From: Trichaptum fuscoviolaceum
Lineage: Eukaryota; Basidiomycota; Agaricomycetes; Hymenochaetales; Trichaptaceae
Assembly (NCBI GenBank): GCA_910574455.1
Contig: CAJSYZ010000009.1
Location: 1,426,001-1,490,000, forward strand
DNA: 64,000 nt
Reading direction: 5' to 3'
Part shown: positions 22,801 through 32,067 of the stretch, piece after piece
Position numbering within the stretch: position 1 is the stretch's first letter
How the letters are laid out: every line of letters starts with the position of its first letter
Position numbers and translations under genes: made by a program
Notes under the pieces: generated by a model
What the model was told of the DNA's origin: nothing
The model's input: only the letters and a program-made list of their open reading frames with translations
The model's database searches: none

Positions 22801-23588
22801 TCCACCCTCAGACTGACGGTCAGACCGAACGAGTAAATCAGGAGCTCGAACAGTATCTTCGAGCCTTCACAGACGTTCGGCAGGAGAACTGGGCTCGGCT
22901 GCTGCCTATGGCCGAGTTTGCGCACAACACTCGTGCGCATTCAGCCACTCGGACCTCGCCGTTCGCGCTGTTGTACGGGTACGAGCCCGGGTTCGCCATC
23001 GTACCGAGTACGGGTCTTTCGACCGTACCAGCAGCTGATGACCGTCTAGACATGCTGAAGAAGGCTCAGGACGATGCCCAGGCCGCGTTGGAAGTTGCTG
23101 CGGATCGTATGAAGCGCTACTATGACCAGCACCGTACGGACGTACCGGACATCGAACCAGGTGATCGTGTCTGGCTCGAGGCTCGCAATATAGCCTTGCC
23201 AGGTGCCAGGAAGCTCAACCATCGTCGACTCGGTCCGTACGAGGTCGTACGAAAGCTAAGTCCGCTAAATTATGAGCTGAAACTTCCAGCTTCGATGAAG
23301 GTGCACCCAGTCTTCCATGTCTCGCTCCTGACCAAGTACCAGTCGGACACGATCCCCGGACGCGTACAGACCCCTCCCGAGCCCGTACCAATCAATGGGG
23401 ACATTGAGTACGAAGTTCAGGAGATACTGAACTCGCGTCGTACGGGCCGTACGCAGAAACTTCAGTATTTGGTTCGATGGAAGGGTTACCAGTCGGACGA
23501 AGATACCTGGCTCGACGCGGCTAATATGGAACACGCACAAGCTCGAATTCGTGCTTTCCATCGCAAATACCCATTGGCGGTACGGTGA
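19856..23588 (+). pseudogene. C1 pol: protease, RT, RNase H, integrase, chromodomain; one frameshift
   Basis: In order: aspartic protease (FLDSGASSIFINR), reverse transcriptase (VVDYRKLNAMTVKNRYPLPL and the catalytic YLDDLLIF), and RNase H (ILECDASDFATGAVLSQ, YDKELLAIV). These are followed by the integrase zinc region (ends CDTCMRTKN), the integrase core (FVVVDRLTKQAHF, SDRGPQFVSRF, QTDGQTERVNQEL), the GPY-type segment and a C-terminal chromodomain (YLVRWKGYQSDEDTW). One extra G near 20752 separates the protease frame from the frame that runs unbroken from about 20755 to the stop at 23586–23588. The polypurine tract GGAGGGGGGTAA sits directly before the 3' LTR. The chromodomain normally targets integration to modified histones. 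Confidence 0.92.
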
Positions 23589-23645
23589 CCGTACGGATCG
23601 GTACGAACACGCACGCTGTTTAGCAGCGTCCTTGGAGGGGGGTAA

Positions 23646-24225
23646 TGTCAGGAATCGCCACGGATTTGCTTATTGTTTTCTCTTATTTTCCGTTTACTTA
23701 TGACTTACTGATGTTTTTATTTACTTTCGATTCCTGACATCGTACGAGACACTCGTACGGTCTCGTACGGTCAGCGGTACGCGCTCGGTACGAAGCCCGT
23801 ACGGCGCGTACACCTTTGCATCTGTCTGCACACGGGATTATTGTTTCTTTTCATTCTATTCACTAACAGACACCTTTTGGTGCGCTTGGGTTCAAACCCG
23901 GCGCGCCAGCGATGCTTATTCATCTTTCTATTTGTATTTCAAATTCGGATCGGACCACGGGTCCGTACGGACGGTGGCTTGGAGGAACTGTATAGTTCCT
24001 CCTGCGCTTGCCAAAAGCGCCCGTCCGCCTGAGAAGCACTCCACTTTTGGCCTCTTGTCAAGTGCTTCCCAGGTGACGTTATATTTGTGCTTCTGATGTG
24101 TAGAATAGCTTAATTGACTTGTCAAGTGCTTCCCAGAGTGTGGAACCGCTTCGCATAGCCGCTGATCGTCCGATTTACATTGTCCGAGGTCCTGAGAACG
24201 CATAGATCCACTCTGTGTCGTAACA
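23646..24225 (+). repeat. 3' LTR of C1
   Basis: Same length as the 5' LTR. I noticed one difference (AACAGACACC against AACGGACACC). Confidence 0.95.
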
Positions 24226-26045
24226 ATTTCGAGAAAAAGGCGACCGGATGTATCAGCCCGTCGTCGCCTTCCTGGGACAAGACCGCGCCGGTCGCGAAAT
24301 CAGAGGCGTCGCATTCCATGATGAATTGTCGCGACATGTCTGGCATCATCAGGACGGGGGCGGTCGTGAACATGCGCTTGAGATAGTCGAAAGCGAACTG
24401 CTGGTTTTCCGTCCAGGCCCAGCGAACGTCCTTCTTCAGCAGCGTCGTGAGCGGTTTGACGATGTGCGAGAAATCCCGAATAAAGTGTCGATAGAAATTC
24501 GCGAACCCTAGGAAGGCTTGAATGTCTTTCACCTTTTTCGGGGTAGGCCAGTCGAGGACAGCCTGTACTTTGGCGGGATCCATCGCCACCTTTCCCTGCG
24601 AAATAATCATCCCGAGATACTCGACGGAGGTCTGTTTGAATTTGCACTTTTCGGGTTTGCAGAACAAGTCGTTTTCGCGTAGCCGCTTAAGGACTTCCCG
24701 TATGTGTTCATCGTGCTGCGATTCGTCTTCGGAAAAGATTAGCAAGTCGTCAAGATAGATGATCACATATACTCCAATGAGATCTTTGAAGATATCATTC
24801 ATCATGTGCTGGAAGGTCGCCGGGGCATTCGTGAGCCCGAATGTCATCACCGTTGGTTCGAAATGTCCTGCCTGAGTCCGAAATGCGGCCTTCCACTCGT
24901 CGCCTTGCTTCAGTCGTACGTTGTGGTAGCCCCATCGTAAATCTAGAGTCGTGAAAACCTTCGCCGTTTGCAGCGCGTCTACGAGTTCCATCGTGAGGGG
25001 AAGCGGGTATCGATTCTTGACCGTGATGTCGTTCAGTCGTCGGTAATCGACTACCATGCGCAAGGTTCCATCCTTTTTCTTGATGAAGAAGACGGGAGCC
25101 GCTGCAGGGGATTTCGAAGGTCGTATGTACCCCTTGCGCAGGTTTTCGTCAACGAATTCGCGAAGGGCATCGCGTTCGGCTGGGGCCAAGGGATAGATTT
25201 TACTGTACGGGGGAACCTTCCCGGGTTCTAAATCTATGGCGTGGTCATACGGCTTGCGCAGTGGAAGCCTTTCGGATTCAACTTTCGAGAAAACGTCGGC
25301 AAACTCACGGAATTCGGGGGGAACTAGTTCTTCGAAGGTTTTCTCGCCTTCCTTCACCGCAGACTTCTCAGCGATGGCCTGGGAGTGGGTGTACGAGGCG
25401 GCAATTTTGTACGCGAAATGGTCGTCCGTCGTGACGAAGTAGGATTTGGCGTCGTGGTACAGGTCCCAATATTTTTCTGAGTACCGAAATCCCGGTGGGA
25501 CAGCTTCCCATTCGGCCTGGGTCCTGTCGGGCCCCCAGGGGGTCTCGACTTCTTCTGCTATGGCGAGGCGGGGAAGCGGGACCAGGCGTTGCTGGTTGTC
25601 ACACTGGGGCGGGCAGCGGTTGAGATCGACCACATCGTTGGTCCAGTCAATGGTTGGGTTATGGTGCCGCAACCAGTCGATCCCCATGATAATATTGTCG
25701 TCGCCAATATCCGCGACGGCCATGGTCAACTGTTCTAAGTGTCCCTTCATCTCGACGTTGAGGACTACTTCCTTGGTGATGCGTCCAATCGCGTTCGGGG
25801 AATTGTCTGCGTTGCGCAAAAGTATCGGGATTACCAAGTCCCGGGTCTGGAGTCCGTGTTGCGAAACGTAGCGGGAATTTATGAAAGTTCCCGACGCACC
25901 GCTGTCTAACATTACTGTGGCTAAGGCATCCGTCTTTCCGTCGCTAACCTGTACCGGGAACTTCAAATGTCGTCGAAGACGACGGTCTATTGTAGAGATG
26001 GTTAAATACAAGGGACCATTATTAAGAGAGTTCTTCGGCCACAAG
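24226..26045 (-). pseudogene. A2 pol, first part: protease, reverse transcriptase, start of RNase H
   Basis: The minus-strand frame has protease (VMLDSGASGTFINSRY), an EEL-PPEFREFADVFSK linker, and reverse transcriptase (MVVDYRRLNDITVKNRYPLP, FGLTNAPATFQHMMNDIF, catalytic YLDDLLIF). It then enters RNase H (FIMECDASDFATGAVLSQ, HPVAFFSK), where C1 interrupts it. The frame is open over the whole stretch. It also extends upstream across the gag end in a different frame from gag, which suggests that pol is made by ribosomal frameshifting. The gag–pol connection is cut by B2. Confidence 0.9.
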
Positions 26046-27613
26046 TAGAGCATGACACGGGTGCAGGTCATCCGTGGGTACCTGCAGGTACCTGCGCTCA
26101 AATACCTGCGGTTCCAGGTGCACCTGTGCGCAGGTACCTGGTTCCCACGGTTACCTGCAGATCCAGGTTTGGATTTTTTGGGCCCAGGTACCCGGTCAAT
26201 CACGTGCGCTCACCTTGAGCGCGACGAACGCAACGATGTACCACTACTTTCACCTACATTCTACTCGACATGGCCACTCCAGAGCTCTCTCGAAGCTCCC
26301 TATGGAAGTTATACTTAATCCTTTGGCCCCGCTGACTACAACGACAACCTCGAGCCCGATGACCGCCTCCGCGCCAACTGCGCGCTGGTCTGCGACACAT
26401 CTGCGCTCGGACAGCGCCTGCAAGTCCTCTTCGCCATCCTCGAAGCCGCCTACTACGACGACAACGGTTGCCATGACCGCCTCCTCACCAACTGCGCGCT
26501 TGTCAGCGCCCTCTCGCCCGCCGCGCTCTCTTCGCGAGACCGCGAGACCACAGCCGCTTGTTGCCCTCGACATGCTGCTCGTCCGGCAACCGCAACACTC
26601 GCCATCGTCTGCACTCATGCCGCCTCACAAAGGTCAGGCTGAACAGGCTCGTCCGAAGATGGACTTCATTGACTGGCTGCTGCGAAACTCTTCGCAGTCA
26701 CTGCGCTTTTGGAGTTGGAATGGGAACCGGCGCCTGAGCTACTGAACCATCTCTTGCGACAATATGGCTCGTCTTTGGAATCGCTTTCTACCCCGACGTG
26801 CTGGACAGCTGCGGGAGTGCTTCCACACACACCTGCAATCGCTTACGGGAATTCAAGGTCGAAAACCTCTTTCCATCACCTCTCGCTTTCAAACAGCTCC
26901 TGGCAGGCATCGGGCGCTTGAACTTCTCAGTTATCCGGGTTGCTTCTCTGCGCGTAACGAGCAACAGTGTGAAGGAACTGGAGAAGCTGGCAGTGGTTAC
27001 GGTTCAGTGTTGGGATGAAGGCGAGAAGCACCCTATGTTACCATGTCTGAAGATCGCCTGTGCTATGACAGGAGTAGTATTCCGGAGCACAAGGAATGTA
27101 TGTCGTTCTTGTGCAATGGTCGTGAGTGGTTTCATGTTGGTGATAATCCCTTACTCATTGACTTGCAGCGTGGCGATCCTCTCCCTATCACCACATTCCT
27201 TTGCTTTAGGAGCCCGCGAACTTGCGCACTAGGCTTTGCTTTGCGGTCGACGCGCCGTGCTGTCAACGCAGTTGACACCTGTAGGCACCTCGTCACGACC
27301 GCACACAATCTGATGGGGACGCAAACACCTTGCCTTGCTGGACGACGTGGCTCATTCGAAGCTCGGACCATGCAGGACTCCTCAGAAACACAGATGGTAT
27401 GTACTTCATTTCCTTTATCTTATTATTACATTACTTACTGTTATTACCTGCAGGTCCTATCAGGTACCTGCAATACCTGCAGGTAACGGGTCCAGGTAGA
27501 CCCGGATCCGTTTCCCACGGTTCCGGGTCGGATCCAGGTATTAGTTTTTTTGTGCAGGTACCTGCGCTTCACGGATCCGGGTACACCTGCAGGTGCACCC
27601 GTGTCATGCCCTA
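26046..27613 (+). mobile_element. hAT-like element B2 (1568 bp) with perfect 8-bp duplication
   Basis: The ends TAGAGCATGACACGGGTGCA and its inverted copy (one mismatch) are bordered by GCCACAAG on both sides (26038–26045 and 27614–27621). It is inserted at the gag–pol junction of A2. About 150 bp at each end is dense in CAGGTACCTG and GGATCC-type palindromes. No transposase is present. Confidence 0.9.
26430..27020 (+). pseudogene. Captured F-box/LRR fragment in B2
   Basis: It begins with an F-box-like LEAAYYDDN…DRLLTNCALV (about 26438–26510). After frame changes it continues with LELEWEPAPELLNHLLRQYG and SSLESLS (about 26700–26800). It then reads RLREFKVENLFPSPLAFKQL, which fits the later, leucine-rich part of Agaricomycete F-box proteins. 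Frames change several times and no start-to-stop gene exists. B1 and B3 carry overlapping but different amounts of the same gene. Confidence 0.5.
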
Positions 27614-27661
27614 GCCACAAGGGCGGTTGGGTCGTATAGGGCGCGACTGAGCAATACGACC

Positions 27662-28870
27662 CTACTGAAAATCCGCTGGGGGCGGGGCTTCGGGATTGTG
27701 AACGTTCTTGGCGGCGGGCGTCATGGCGGCGAATGCGTTCTGTAGCACGGACTGCTGCACATTCTGGACGTACTGTTCCGCCATACGTTTGAGCGTTTCT
27801 TCGAACGACTGGAGCGCGGGGGGCGATGGGCTCGACGGGGACGTGGATTTCGTAGCCTTTAGGTTTCGGGATGGCGGTCGCGTTGGGCAATCGCTCACCA
27901 AATGGTCTTTCTCTCCGCAGTAGTAGCATAGTCCCTTACTCCTGCGCTCCCGGCGCACCCTGTCAATCTCCATTGCGTTGGGATCCTTCGTCGAGCTTGC
28001 GCCCGCAGTCGGGATCGTACGCGGAGCTGAACTAGTGGTGCCGGGATTGCTTCGGGGCGTAGCCGCTGGCTTCGATACTGGTCCATAGGCGTGTGCGAGC
28101 CTTAGCTTCTCGTCCGTCTCGGAAACCCAATTGACGTAGGCATCGAATTTCATATCCTTCGCCTCTGTGCTGGCGATGTGCTGGCGAACCTGGTCTTTGA
28201 GTCCCTTCCGGAACATGTCGAGGTAGATGACATCCGTCGTTGCGTCCTTGGGCCACCCGGTGAGGGCTTGGAGGGCACGGAATTGCGACGCGAACTCGGC
28301 GACCGTTCCTGTCTGACGTAGGCGCATCAGCTTGTCGGCTGCGGCTTTGTCTGCATCGATTTCCCCGTAAGAGGCGCGAAGGGCGGTGAACAGGGCCTCC
28401 AGGCTGGCGGCTTCTGGCGGTGTCGGGATGTCCTGGAGTCGATCTAGAATGGGTCGTGCCCAGTCTTGCGCCGGCCCCCGCAGTAGCATTAGAGCGAATG
28501 CGACCTTGCGGGTTTCGTCTAGTCCCGGATGTTGTCCGAACAGGTAGAGCTTAATCTGGTGAATCCAATTCTCCAGCTTGGCGCGTTCACCTTCGAAGGT
28601 GTCGGGAAGCTTCATCTTGAGTCCTGCTCCACCCCCGGACGGGGAGGCGGGCTGACTCGCGATTTGCGCTTCTAACGCCCGGTTGGCGTGCTTGAGCTGG
28701 GTGACTGTGTTCTGGACCTGATTGTGTTCGTTGACTAGCTTGGCATAGCGTTGTTCGAGGGTGTCGAGGCGATCAAGGATGGGCTGGAGTTTGTCGTCCC
28801 CCATCGTGGAGTTCGGGGACGGGAACGTGAAGGTGTCTGCGAGTCCTCCCCACTCAGATTGGGCGGACAT
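27662..28870 (-). CDS. A2 gag polyprotein, intact frame
   Basis: The ATG at 28870–28868 opens a frame of about 402 codons ending at 27662. It has a coiled-coil-like N-terminal part (LDRLDTLEQRYAKLVNEHNQ) and a Ty3-type capsid (LENWIHQIKLYLFG, FALMLLRGPAQDWA, LMRLRQTGTVAEFASQFRAL). A single CCHC knuckle follows (CYYCGEKDHLVSDC), then a serine/proline-rich tail. Gag forms the retrotransposon particle and binds its RNA. The pol frame is open in another phase across the knuckle and the gag stop, so frameshift expression is likely for the family. The promoter LTR of this copy is missing, so transcription is doubtful. Confidence 0.9.
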   Translation of the reverse strand: MSAQSEWGGLADTFTFPSPNSTMGDDKLQPILDRLDTLEQRYAKLVNEHNQVQNTVTQLKHANRALEAQIASQPASPSGGGAGLKMKLPDTFEGERAKLENWIHQIKLYLFGQHPGLDETRKVAFALMLLRGPAQDWARPILDRLQDIPTPPEAASLEALFTALRASYGEIDADKAAADKLMRLRQTGTVAEFASQFRALQALTGWPKDATTDVIYLDMFRKGLKDQVRQHIASTEAKDMKFDAYVNWVSETDEKLRLAHAYGPVSKPAATPRSNPGTTSSAPRTIPTAGASSTKDPNAMEIDRVRRERRSKGLCYYCGEKDHLVSDCPTRPPSRNLKATKSTSPSSPSPPALQSFEETLKRMAEQYVQNVQQSVLQNAFAAMTPAAKNVHNPEAPPPADFQ

Positions 28871-29013
28871 CGCTGGTCGGCGATACGGGTGCGGGGGTAG
28901 AAGTAAAGAGCGTGGGGGTGTCGAGTCCGACCGCCACGTTCGTCTTGGACGAGCAGGAGTGCGCATGCGGGCGGTGCGCTACCCGTGTGTGGCGCGCCGC
29001 GGTCGGCCGCGCT

Positions 29014-31916
29014 CGTGCGGTGGTCTTCGTTGCCGTCGAGTGGGCCCGAGAATATATGCGCGCACTCGAATTGTGCGGAAGGAAGGCGGAGGGGTGGGAG
29101 TGTAATAAATGAGGCCGTGAAGAGGTGAGAGCGCGCAAGCGCCTATCACGCACGGCTCAATTGATCATGGTGCACCTGCAGAGAAAAGCGTGCCACTGTT
29201 GGTCAAATCTCTGAAAACAAAAACAGACCAAAAGAAGTGAAGACGTACTTTGGTTGCTGCTATCAGCAAGCATCACCGCCCGCGAGTAGAGCTTCTGCAT
29301 GATGGGGTTCGCGACTCTCTCGAGCTCCTTCTGCTTTTCCTCATACTTCTGCTTCGATGTCTCCTGCGAGGCGTCAAGCCATGAGATCGTCTCGCTGACG
29401 GAGGTCTCTGGCGGCCTCGACGTCTCTGGTGACCTCGTCCTCGGCATTGAACTTGTCCTTGAGCTTCTCGTCGTCCAAAGAGTTGCGGAGGTTGTAAGAT
29501 TCGAGACCTTGAAAGCTGCGCTTGCGAGCGTACAGCTCTGCGCCCGAGAGGCGAAGAGCCGCGGAAGCAGAAGCAAGAAGGCGTTTGCGCGAAGCAAACG
29601 CCTTCTTGCCCGTTGTCCATAGCTTGAGAGCTTGAAGAGGAATGAAGAAAGAGAGAAGAAAGATGATGTTCGTGATGCGCGCAGATAGCGCGCCACGACC
29701 CTGAGAATCGCGTGAAATTACTACATATGGTATGTCTCACACTTTTTTTCTGCCTCAAACATATCAATAACATACACTTTGAATTTAATGCAGAAACAGT
29801 GAGCTCAGGCACAGTACTAAGTTAGATTTATTATATACCAATCTATGTATACAAAAAAAACGAAGCTTAATAATCTGCTAGTAAGGATGCCAATTGAAGA
29901 CTACAACAGAAATGCATGATTCATGCATATTTGTTCGGTTTCTTTGATTTCTCTTGTACCTTACATTCCTCCAATTGCTTTAGATAAATACAGTCGTCTT
30001 TTATGAGTGACAAAGTAGCTCGGATAAAATTATGGGTTTTAACTGAGTTCGTTATGAAGGTGTAGAAATGAAACAATCTCAAAAAGTAGCCATTTTGTGC
30101 ACTTTCTGGTCAATTCTCATCATTTGCAGCTAATTACTCTATATTAATGACGATTAAAAATACATATATGCTACATAGCAATGCTGGCGACTGTAATGAA
30201 ACATAATCAGGTGTCGGATTGGAAGTTATGAGGAAAACAGTTGTGAAGTAAACAAAACTATTGGGAAGTCGAGCATATCAGCACAAGTTTCACTCGAAGT
30301 GATGCATTCGAAACACCACTTTCAAGTTCAACCACTTCCACTCTATATAATAGCGAGATTCTTCTTAAGACTTCTATCTAATGTAGAGTAGATCTATTTT
30401 ACAGAATATGGAAGTCTCATATGTACTCAAAAATATAAAAATGAATAAATACTGCTGGAACAGTATTTTTTATCACTGTTTTGCTTATCACACAACAACA
30501 AAGTTCATGAATGCTATTATTATAAACATTATAATTTACATTCAGAGCATCTATTTTGCACGGCATAAAGTGCCTGAGCGTCTGGCAAAGTGGTGATTTA
30601 ATGTAGAGAGAAAAGGATGTCCGGCGATGCCTCGGACAAATGCTCCGGGAATCGCCGGACAGGACTTCTAGGACACGGATGGTCGAAGGACAACTTCGAC
30701 AACATATTTAAATTTATTCATTCGCTCCTTGCACTCAATCTCTCTGTATTTTAGATGTATGTATATTGTATATTGTATTAAAGTAATAATATTCATAATT
30801 TAAATAAAAAAAAGCAATAGCTCGAACCTCTCATTCTCGTCATATAATATTTGCGTGAAGCTTGCGTCGTCCTTTGACGTGTACTTTGCTTAAAGCATAT
30901 TAAGGCCAATGTTCGGGCCATAATGTGCGCGCTTCTGGGGCCTCTTGTCGCTAGGTCCAGCGGCGGGGAAGAGGTGTATCTGAAGGACCTGTAGCCGGAC
31001 TTGAAGGTGTCTGAGAGGGTGTCTGTTGTGGCTGGTATCTCGCAGTTGCTGGTATTGCAATCGATTGCAATGGGTCGACAGACACGGGGCATCAAGGTAG
31101 TTGCTGGTTGCGTCAAGGTGGACCAGAGAAGGGAAGAAATCTCTTGCAATAACATGCGACAGAGCCGCTGAAGGAGCAGTGACGACTCACTGTTGGCGCT
31201 GCAATTGTTGCGATTGTCGTCCTTGGATTTGGGAGAACGGAGGAGCGACGGCAACGGCATGCATCCTGTGGTATCGTTGTCACCCGTGCAATGAAGATGA
31301 GGGTGAAGGTTCGCGTTGCGCGCTCGCGCTGCACCAGTAGGCTACTCAAATGTAATGGTCAGTTTGGAACGGCAAGAAGTGCAGGATTCGGTCTGGCGCA
31401 CCTGCGCCATTTACGGTCTTCCTACTCTTCTACCGCCAGCGGATTGTGTTGGCATCCTCACAGCTTAACTCAGAGAAAGAAACGACGAAGTGGTCGTGAA
31501 AGTGGGAGAAAAGGACAATGAGGGACGCCGCGCGCACGCACCCCAGTAAGCGCCGGCGCTTACATTCCCGCATCGTCGCAATATTTATTGTAAATTGAAA
31601 ACTACATCATATATCAAATAAAAAAGATTAACCTACTGTTCTATATAGCAGCTATTTTATATCAAATTGCCAGGGGCAGGGCCCCGGTAATGAAATTATT
31701 ATAGCGCAAACGCGCCAGGGAGTCAAACCAGGCCGTATTACCGAATTTGGCCTGATCCCTGACGCGGGAAGGATGCCGCTGGATGCCGGGAGGTGGCAAC
31801 CCGGCATCAAGCTGCCGCAAAGCCAAAAACTGCGGTTTTTGCTTATCGTCGATAACTTGTAGAACGGCCTACGATAAGTTATTGCTATATTCTAAGATTA
31901 TTAGTTGGTACGGCTC
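29014..31916 (-). mobile_element. Element D2, truncated at one end
   Basis: It lies in reverse orientation to D1 and D3. The end that corresponds to the D1 left end is intact at 31916 (…TTAGTTGGTACGGCTC). The other end is lost: similarity to D3 stops near 29013, where A2 leader sequence begins. It contains the Hsp70 fragment, hairpins H3 (30292–30327) and H2 (30618–30662), and the AT-rich core. Confidence 0.8.
29285..29525 (-). pseudogene. Captured Hsp70 C-terminal fragment in D2
   Basis: The minus strand reads [20 protein letters not shown], then [18 protein letters not shown]. This is the best-preserved Hsp70 lid sequence of the three D copies. Upstream, the [14 protein letters not shown] segment is present but in another frame. 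It ends without the GGMPGG-type and EEVD-type tail of Hsp70. Confidence 0.75.
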
Positions 31917-32067
31917 GGCAGCGACCGTGGCGGCCCGGCGGGTCACCGCCGTGCCACACTTCTTCAAGATCATCATGAACCCGAATGTTGCAGCTTCTTC
32001 ACTTATAATGCTCACATCCTTATCTTTGTTTCAAGTTGTGAGCCTGGCTGACGCAAGGAAAATTTAG

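Larger units (their letters stand above)
17901..24225 (+). mobile_element. Chromovirus C1, complete, inserted in A2 pol
   Basis: Two 580-bp LTRs (17901–18480 and 23646–24225) bracket gag and pol, with TG…CA ends. The 5-bp duplication ATTTC lies at 17896–17900 and 24226–24230. I noticed a single base difference between the two LTRs, so insertion was recent. A frameshift in gag and one in pol mean this copy is probably not autonomous now. Confidence 0.95.
15166..29013 (-). mobile_element. Chromovirus A2, 5'-truncated, carrying C1 and B2
   Basis: A minus-strand Ty3/gypsy element with chromodomain. In element order it has: leader and gag (28870–27662), B2 inserted in the gag–pol junction (27613–26046), pol part 1 (26045–24226), C1 inserted in pol (24225–17901), pol part 2 (17900–15984) and the 3' LTR (15983–15166). 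The 5' LTR is missing: upstream of gag the sequence passes into D2 at about 29013. When the two insertions are ignored, the pol frames continue across both sites. Confidence 0.9.

Noticed and set aside
26046..26203. Start of the A2 pol frame inside B2
   Set aside because: The frame simply runs by chance from B2 sequence into pol. The true upstream pol sequence lies on the other side of B2.
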